Shown here: positions 24,050 to 28,132 of the stretch, piece by piece | Numbering within the stretch: position 1 is the first letter of the stretch | Layout: each line of letters starts with the position of its first letter | Source of the DNA: JAFKKS01 sp039808325 | GTDB lineage: Bacteria > Pseudomonadota > Alphaproteobacteria > Rhizobiales > Xanthobacteraceae | Direction of reading: 5' to 3' | DNA: 28,132 nt | Assembly: GCA_039808325.1 (NCBI GenBank) | Contig: JBDHSU010000044.1 | Coordinates: forward strand, 1-28,132 | Notes under the pieces: generated by a model | The model's database searches: none | What the model was told of the DNA's origin: nothing | Seen by the model: the letters and a program-made list of their open reading frames with translations, nothing else | Translations under genes and position numbers: made by a program

Positions 24050-24096
24050 CTCAAGGGCGCACGGGCAATGTAAGTTGCGTGCTTCGCTCCGGGTTT

Positions 24097-24139
24097 GACA
24101 TTCGCCCCGGAACGCGCGGCCAGGGGAGGAGCGAATGTC
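24097..24139. promoter_or_regulatory. Dyad 2 of the same half-site, overlapping the leader ORF start
   Basis: GACATTCGC (24097-24105) and GCGAATGTC (24131-24139) are perfect reverse complements, 25 nt apart. The half-site matches that of dyad 1 (AACATTYGC). The right arm contains the ATG of the 12-codon leader ORF, and the loop holds its AGGGGAGGA ribosome site, so RNA pairing of the arms would hide the start codon. The left arm also overlaps a TTGACA sequence. Confidence 0.45.
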
Positions 24140-24173
24140 CGATCCACTCCATCAGGGAGATTATCGCACGTGA
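24135..24173 (+). CDS. 12-codon leader ORF coupled to the TPR gene
   Basis: This is an ATG with a very strong AGGGGAGGA ribosome site 4 nt upstream and a 12-residue frame, MSDPLHQGDYRT. Its TGA at 24171-24173 overlaps the GTG start of the TPR gene (24170-24172) in a GTGA arrangement. Ribosomes ending here are placed directly on the next start, so the leader would couple or tune translation of the TPR-ispE operon. Its peptide has no runs of a single amino acid, so classical attenuation is not evident. Confidence 0.5.
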   Translation: MSDPLHQGDYRT

Positions 24174-25912
24174 GAGTTTCGATCCTGCTCCGGACCGCGG
24201 CCGGCATGCTGCTGGCTACCGTCGCCGCTTTCCCCACCGCGCTCGCGGCGCAAGTTCCCACGCAGCAGGAGCTGGCCCACATTTCACCTGCCGGAAGCTA
24301 CCTCGCCGCCCGCCACGCCGGCGTGCAGCGCGACGCCGCGGCGGCGGCCGCATATTACCGCGCGGCGCTGCGGGCCGACCCGAAGAATGGCGAACTGCTC
24401 GAGCGCGCGTTCCTCTCCCTGCTCGTCGACGGCGAGATCGACGAAGCCGCCAAGCTCGCCGAGCGCGTGGTGCAGATCGATCGCACGCACCGGATCGCGC
24501 GCCTGACGCTCGGCGTCAAAAGCCTCAAGCACAAGCACTATCAGAGCGCGCGGCAGAACTTTGCTCTCTCGGTACGCGGCCCGATCGCCGATCTCACCGC
24601 GACCCTTCTGACCGGCTGGACGAATTTCGGCTCCGGCGAGGCGCGCGCCGCCGTCGACGGCATCGACAAGCTCGCCGGGCCCGACTGGTACGCGATCTTC
24701 AAGGACCTGCATGCCGGCATGATCCTCGACCTCGCGGGCAACCGGAAGGAGGCCGGAAAGCGTCTCGAGAGCGCCTACAAGGGCGATTCGAACGCGCTGC
24801 GCGCGGTGGAGGCCTACAGTAGCTGGGCTTCGCGCAACGGCCACAAAGACGAAGCACTCAAGGCGCTCGAAGGCTTCGACAAGCTGCTGCCCCGTCACCC
24901 GCTCATCACCGGCGAGATGAAGCGCGTCAAGGAAGGAAAGAAGCTTCCGCAGATCGTTGAAACCGCGCAGGCGGGAGCCTCCGAGGTCCTTTACGGGCTC
25001 GGCGCCTCGCTCAGCCGCCAGGGCGGCGAGGACCTCGGCCTCGTCTATCTGCAGCTCGCGCTATACCTGCAGCCGAAGCAAGGGCTCATCCTGCTCTCTC
25101 TCGCCGACCTGTACGAAAGCTTGAAGAAACCGGAACTGGCCATCCGCACCTATGAGCGGGTTCCGGAGGATTCCCCGCTGCGGCGCAATGCCGACATCCA
25201 GCTCGGCATCAATTACGATTCCGTCGACCGCACCGAAGACGCCAAGAAGCAGCTTCAGAGCCTGATCACCGCGCATCCGGACGATCTCGAAGCGATCATG
25301 GCGCTCGGCAACATCCAGCGTGCGCGCAAGGAATTCGCGGAGTGCGCCGACACTTACAGCAAGGGCATCGCGCATATCTCCAATCCGACGAAGCCCAATT
25401 GGTTGATCTTCTACTTCCGCGGCACCTGCTACGAACGCTCGAAGCAATGGCCCAAGGCGGAAGCCGATTTGAAGAAGGCGCTCGAGCTCTATCCCGATCA
25501 GCCGCAGGCGCTGAACTATCTCGGCTATTCCTGGATCGACCAGGGCCAGCATCTCGACGAAGGCATGAAGCTGATCCGCAAGGCGGTCGATGCGCGGCCG
25601 GATGACGGCTACATCGTCGATTCGCTCGGCTGGGCCTATTATCGCCTCGGCAACATGGACGAAGCGGTGAAGAACCTGGAGCGCGCCGTCGAACTGAAGC
25701 CGGAAGACCCGACCATCAACGACCACCTTGGCGATGCATACTGGAAGGTCGGGCGCGTTCTCGAAGCGCGCTTCCAGTGGGCGCATGCGCGCGACCTCAA
25801 GCCGGAGCCCGAGGATCTTCAAAAGATCGAGCAGAAGATCAAGAACGGTCTGGTCGAAGGCACGCCCTCTTCGTCGGCGGAGGCCGATAAGAAGCCGGGC
25901 AACGGCGGGTGA
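24170..25912 (+). CDS. Secreted tetratricopeptide-repeat protein
   Basis: A 580-residue protein with a signal peptide (residues 1-26, RVSILLRTAAGMLLATVAAF then ALA) and many TPR units. Clear ones lie around AAYYRAALRADPKNGELLERA, QLALYLQPKQGLILLSLADLY, AEADLKKALELYPDQPQALNYLGY, IDQGQHLDEGMKLIRKAV, YYRLGNMDEAVKNLERAVELK and HLGDAYWKVGRVLEARFQWAHA. It is therefore periplasmic or membrane-associated and likely a scaffold for protein contacts. The start is the GTG at 24170, with AGGGAGA 9 nt upstream and coupled to the leader ORF. Its stop overlaps the ispE GTG by 4 nt. The TPR-ispE pairing is, as I recall, common in Hyphomicrobiales, but a functional link has not been shown. Confidence 0.9.
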   Translation: MRVSILLRTAAGMLLATVAAFPTALAAQVPTQQELAHISPAGSYLAARHAGVQRDAAAAAAYYRAALRADPKNGELLERAFLSLLVDGEIDEAAKLAERVVQIDRTHRIARLTLGVKSLKHKHYQSARQNFALSVRGPIADLTATLLTGWTNFGSGEARAAVDGIDKLAGPDWYAIFKDLHAGMILDLAGNRKEAGKRLESAYKGDSNALRAVEAYSSWASRNGHKDEALKALEGFDKLLPRHPLITGEMKRVKEGKKLPQIVETAQAGASEVLYGLGASLSRQGGEDLGLVYLQLALYLQPKQGLILLSLADLYESLKKPELAIRTYERVPEDSPLRRNADIQLGINYDSVDRTEDAKKQLQSLITAHPDDLEAIMALGNIQRARKEFAECADTYSKGIAHISNPTKPNWLIFYFRGTCYERSKQWPKAEADLKKALELYPDQPQALNYLGYSWIDQGQHLDEGMKLIRKAVDARPDDGYIVDSLGWAYYRLGNMDEAVKNLERAVELKPEDPTINDHLGDAYWKVGRVLEARFQWAHARDLKPEPEDLQKIEQKIKNGLVEGTPSSSAEADKKPGNGG

Positions 25913-26823
25913 GCGACGTCCTGACGGAGGAGCGCACGCGCGCGTTCCCAGCCGTCTTCACCGACTTCGCGCCGGCCAAGATCAACCTGACGCTGCGCGT
26001 CATCGGCCGGCGCAGCGACGGCTATCATGAACTCGAAAGCCTGGTGGCGTTCGCCGACATCGGCGACCGCGTGAGCCTGCGCGCGGCGGACACCCTTTCC
26101 CTGTCGCTCGGCGGGCCGACCGCGAAGGCAAGCGGCGCGCTCGAGGACAATCTCGTGCTGAAAGCCGCGCGCGCTTTCGCCGCGCGATTTGAAGGGACAC
26201 AGTCCGGCCGCTTCATGCTGACGAAAGCCCTGCCGGTCGCCGCCGGCCTCGGCGGCGGATCGTCCGATGCCGCGGCGGCGCTGCGGCTGCTGGCACGCCT
26301 CAACGGCATCGCGCCCGACGATGCGCGTCTGTTCGAGATCGCCGCGCGGATCGGCGCCGACGTCCCGGTCTGTCTCGATCCGCGCCCGCGCGTGATGCGC
26401 GGGATCGGCGACAAGCTCTCGCAGCCGCTCGCGCCGGCGCCGCTCCCCGCGGTGCTCGTCAATCCGCGCGTCGCGGTGCCGACGAAGGACGTATTCGCAC
26501 GGCTGGCGGCAATGCGCGGCAGCACCGTGCACGTCTCGGACCCGCCGCCGCAGGCATCCAACGACAACGTCCCGCTCGATACCGTATTGGAGGAGACCGG
26601 CAACGACCTTGAGGCGCCGGCCATCGCATTGCAGCCGCTCATCGCCGAAGTGCTCGCCGCGCTGGCGGCGCAGCCCGCGTGCCGCCGCGCGCGGATGTCC
26701 GGGTCGGGCGCGACCTGCTTTGCATTGTTTCCAAGCGCGCGGGCCGCGGCCGCCGCCGCGCGCGGATTGCGCGCCCGACATCCCGCCTGGTGGGTTCGGG
26801 CTTGCGTGCTCAACAAGCCCTGA
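25909..26823 (+). CDS. ispE: 4-diphosphocytidyl-2-C-methyl-D-erythritol kinase
   Basis: IspE is a GHMP-family kinase that phosphorylates CDP-methylerythritol in the MEP route to isoprenoids. The 304-residue protein has catalytic Lys24 in PAKINLTL, the ATP-binding glycine loop PVAAGLGGGSSDAAAALRLL at 109-128, catalytic Asp151 in IGADVPVCL and the C-terminal SGSGATCFALF motif. It starts with GTG overlapping the stop of the TPR gene (GTGA), and the ATP-site loop and length are normal. It is convergent with panB, whose stop is 6 nt away. The product feeds the polyprenyl synthase seen at the right end of the window. Confidence 0.97.
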   Translation: MSDVLTEERTRAFPAVFTDFAPAKINLTLRVIGRRSDGYHELESLVAFADIGDRVSLRAADTLSLSLGGPTAKASGALEDNLVLKAARAFAARFEGTQSGRFMLTKALPVAAGLGGGSSDAAAALRLLARLNGIAPDDARLFEIAARIGADVPVCLDPRPRVMRGIGDKLSQPLAPAPLPAVLVNPRVAVPTKDVFARLAAMRGSTVHVSDPPPQASNDNVPLDTVLEETGNDLEAPAIALQPLIAEVLAALAAQPACRRARMSGSGATCFALFPSARAAAAAARGLRARHPAWWVRACVLNKP

Positions 26824-26829
26824 TCCGCG

Positions 26830-27651
26830 TCAGCCCTTCTTCACCGCGTAGACGTTCGCCGCGCCGGGGAACGTCCGCGCCTTGACCTCTTCCGCGTAAG
26901 CGGCGATCGCCGCGTCGGCGGCGGCGCCCAGCTCGGCATAGCGCTTGACGAATTTCGGCACGCGCGGCGTGAGCCCGAGCATATCGTCGATCACCAGAAT
27001 CTGCCCATCGCAGACGGCGCTCGCGCCGATGCCGATGGTCGGGATCGCCACGTCGGCGGTGATGCGCGCCGCGAGCGGCTCCGCGATCGCCTCGAGCACG
27101 ACCGCGAACGCACCGGCTTCCGCAACGGCGCGGGCGTCGTCGGCGATCAAGGTCTCTTCCTCCACGCTACGGCCTCGCGCGCGGAACGTTCCGAGCGTGT
27201 TGATCGCCTGCGGCGTGAGACCGACATGCGCGAGCACCGGAATGCCGCGCGACGTCAGAAACTCGATCGTCTCCGCGACGTGCCGCCCGCCCTCGAGCTT
27301 CACGGCGCCGCATCCCGTTTCCCGCATGACGCGCACGGCGCTCGCGAAAGCCTGCTCGCGCGAGCCCTCGTAACTGCCGAACGGCAGATCGACGACGACG
27401 AGCGCGCGCTGCGCCCCGCGCATCACCGCCTGGCCGTGCATGATCATCATGTCGAGCGTGACGGGGACCGTGCTGCTCAGCCCGTGCACCACCATGCCGA
27501 CGGAATCGCCGACGAGGATGAAGTCGCAATGCTTGTCGACGAGCGCGGCCATCACCGCGTCGTAGGCCGTCAGCGAGACGATCGGCGCTGCGCCCTTGCG
27601 GGCGCGAATATCCGGTGCGGTGACCCGCTTGATCTGCGTTTGTGTCGACAT
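26830..27651 (-). CDS. panB: 3-methyl-2-oxobutanoate hydroxymethyltransferase
   Basis: PanB makes ketopantoate from 2-ketoisovalerate and methylene-tetrahydrofolate, the first committed step to pantothenate and CoA. It has 273 residues, a TIM barrel, with the magnesium ligands Asp49 (LVGDSVGM) and Asp88 (VDLPFGSY), Glu120 (KLEGG) and the catalytic base Glu187 (LEAIAEP). LAHVGLTPQ and IPTIGIGA are also signature segments. The ATG at 27651 has AGGG upstream. No panC is found beside it in this window. The 90-nt gap to the polyprenyl synthase gene includes a terminator-like hairpin, so panB is probably read as its own unit. Confidence 0.97.
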   Translation of the reverse strand: MSTQTQIKRVTAPDIRARKGAAPIVSLTAYDAVMAALVDKHCDFILVGDSVGMVVHGLSSTVPVTLDMMIMHGQAVMRGAQRALVVVDLPFGSYEGSREQAFASAVRVMRETGCGAVKLEGGRHVAETIEFLTSRGIPVLAHVGLTPQAINTLGTFRARGRSVEEETLIADDARAVAEAGAFAVVLEAIAEPLAARITADVAIPTIGIGASAVCDGQILVIDDMLGLTPRVPKFVKRYAELGAAADAAIAAYAEEVKARTFPGAANVYAVKKG

Positions 27652-27699
27652 TCGCCCTGTTTCTGAAAAACGGCGGGAAAAGACAATGCAGCGCGCCGC

Positions 27700-27725
27700 G
27701 GCAGAAAGCCGCGAACCTTCGCGGC
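27700..27725 (-). terminator. Hairpin terminator after the polyprenyl synthase gene
   Basis: GCCGCGAA (27708-27715) and TTCGCGGC (27718-27725) form a perfect 8-bp stem with a tiny loop. On the minus strand the stem is followed by TTTCTG. It lies 17 nt beyond the stop of the polyprenyl synthase gene, where an intrinsic terminator is expected. The T-run is short. Confidence 0.5.
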
Positions 27726-27741
27726 GGCGTCGCTGTCTCGC

Positions 27742-28132
27742 TCAGTGCGTGCGGCCGATGCAGAATTCCACGGTTTCGGTCAGCGCGCTCTTGATCGGCG
27801 AATCGGGGAAGAGCGCCAGCGCGTCCTTGGCGATGGCGCCGTAGTGGCGCGCGCGCTTGATCGTGTCCTCAAGCGCACGGTGGCGCGTCATCAGGCCGAC
27901 GGCATGTTCGAGATCGCCCTCGGTATGGTCGCCCTGTTCCAGCGTCCGCCGCCAGAACTGGCGTTCGCTTTCCGAGCCGCGGCGGAACGCGAGAACCACC
28001 GGCAAGGTGATCTTGCCCTCGCGAAAGTCGTCGCCGACGTTCTTGCCGAGTTTCGCCGCCTTGCCGCCGTAGTCGAGCGCGTCGTCGACGAGCTGGAATG
28101 CGACGCCGAGATTCATGCCGAAGGAGCGGCAG
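27742..28132 (-). CDS. ispB: Long-chain polyprenyl (probably octa/decaprenyl) diphosphate synthase, 5' end outside window
   Basis: This is the C-terminal 129 residues or so of an all-trans polyprenyl diphosphate synthase, which makes the ubiquinone side chain. The second Asp-rich motif is seen as FQLVDDALDYGG, followed by GKNVGDDFREGKITLPVVLA, the conserved magnesium and diphosphate-binding end of the active site. The rest is helical, ending ETVEFCIGRTH. The first Asp-rich motif and chain-length-determining residues are outside the window. The form of the C-terminus fits IspB/DdsA-type enzymes rather than short-chain farnesyl synthases (IspA), but the chain length is not known. Confidence 0.85.
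   Translation of the reverse strand, partial: CRSFGMNLGVAFQLVDDALDYGGKAAKLGKNVGDDFREGKITLPVVLAFRRGSESERQFWRRTLEQGDHTEGDLEHAVGLMTRHRALEDTIKRARHYGAIAKDALALFPDSPIKSALTETVEFCIGRTH

Noticed and set aside
24096..24124. TTGACA at 24096 as promoter of the TPR operon
   Set aside because: No acceptable -10 at 16-18 nt (GC-only sequence there), and the hexamer is part of the left arm of dyad 2.

Overview
The window looks like chromosomal DNA of a GC-rich alphaproteobacterium, most likely Hyphomicrobiales (Bradyrhizobium/Rhodopseudomonas/Xanthobacteraceae-like). This rests on the protein flavour (a CydA with a short quinone loop, an ETF-ubiquinone oxidoreductase, an RluB with a long basic tail, a TPR gene joined to ispE) and on short palindromic intergenic repeats of the CCCGCGAAGGCGGG and TGGATTCCGG types. 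The taxonomic call is inference; there is no rRNA gene to anchor it. I found no tRNA or rRNA gene, CRISPR array, transposase, prophage or integrase. No gene-free stretch exceeds 300 bases.

Layout. 1-1384 (minus): two subunits of a glutaconate-type family I CoA-transferase, the second cut by the window edge. 1561-8434 (plus): a compact dipeptide/oligopeptide ABC importer operon with two tandem paralogous binding proteins, two permeases and two ATPases, followed after a palindromic repeat by an M20 metallopeptidase (8585-9973). 10086-13088: RNA and nucleic-acid housekeeping genes (tadA on minus; an rluB-like gene, rsmD and rnhB on plus). 13187-14698: a polytopic GT39/ArnT-like protein, convergent with a membrane-anchored unknown protein (14706-15335, minus). 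15485-18297 (minus): a cytochrome bd-type (CIO-like) quinol oxidase operon with a VOC/glyoxalase-fold gene inserted between cydA and cydB. 18506-18895 (minus): a second VOC protein. 19068-20865 (plus): an AzgA-like purine permease and a half-size EamA protein, then the C-terminal half of a cupin gene. 21253-22116 (minus): a family-4-like uracil-DNA glycosylase lacking two iron-sulfur cysteines. 22237-23889 (plus): ETF-QO. 24135-26823 (plus): a 12-codon leader ORF, a secreted TPR protein and ispE, with overlapping stop/start codons. 26830-27651 (minus): panB. 27742-28132 (minus): the C-terminal part of a long-chain polyprenyl diphosphate synthase.

How the genes may work together. The importer, the peptidase and the divergent CoA-transferase could form a catabolic block for peptides or amide-linked compounds, but the substrate cannot be read from sequence. 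ETF-QO and the quinol oxidase both act on the quinone pool, and the polyprenyl synthase makes a quinone side chain from the isoprenoid route that includes IspE; the rest is standard housekeeping.

No clearly new multi-gene system is present. The points most worth a second look are the VOC gene inside the cyd operon, the coupled leader ORF with two matching dyads ahead of the TPR-ispE operon, the likely CTG start of the first ATPase, the cysteine loss in the glycosylase, the cupin remnant, and five palindromic repeats, one of which fills the whole tadA/rluB divergent promoter.
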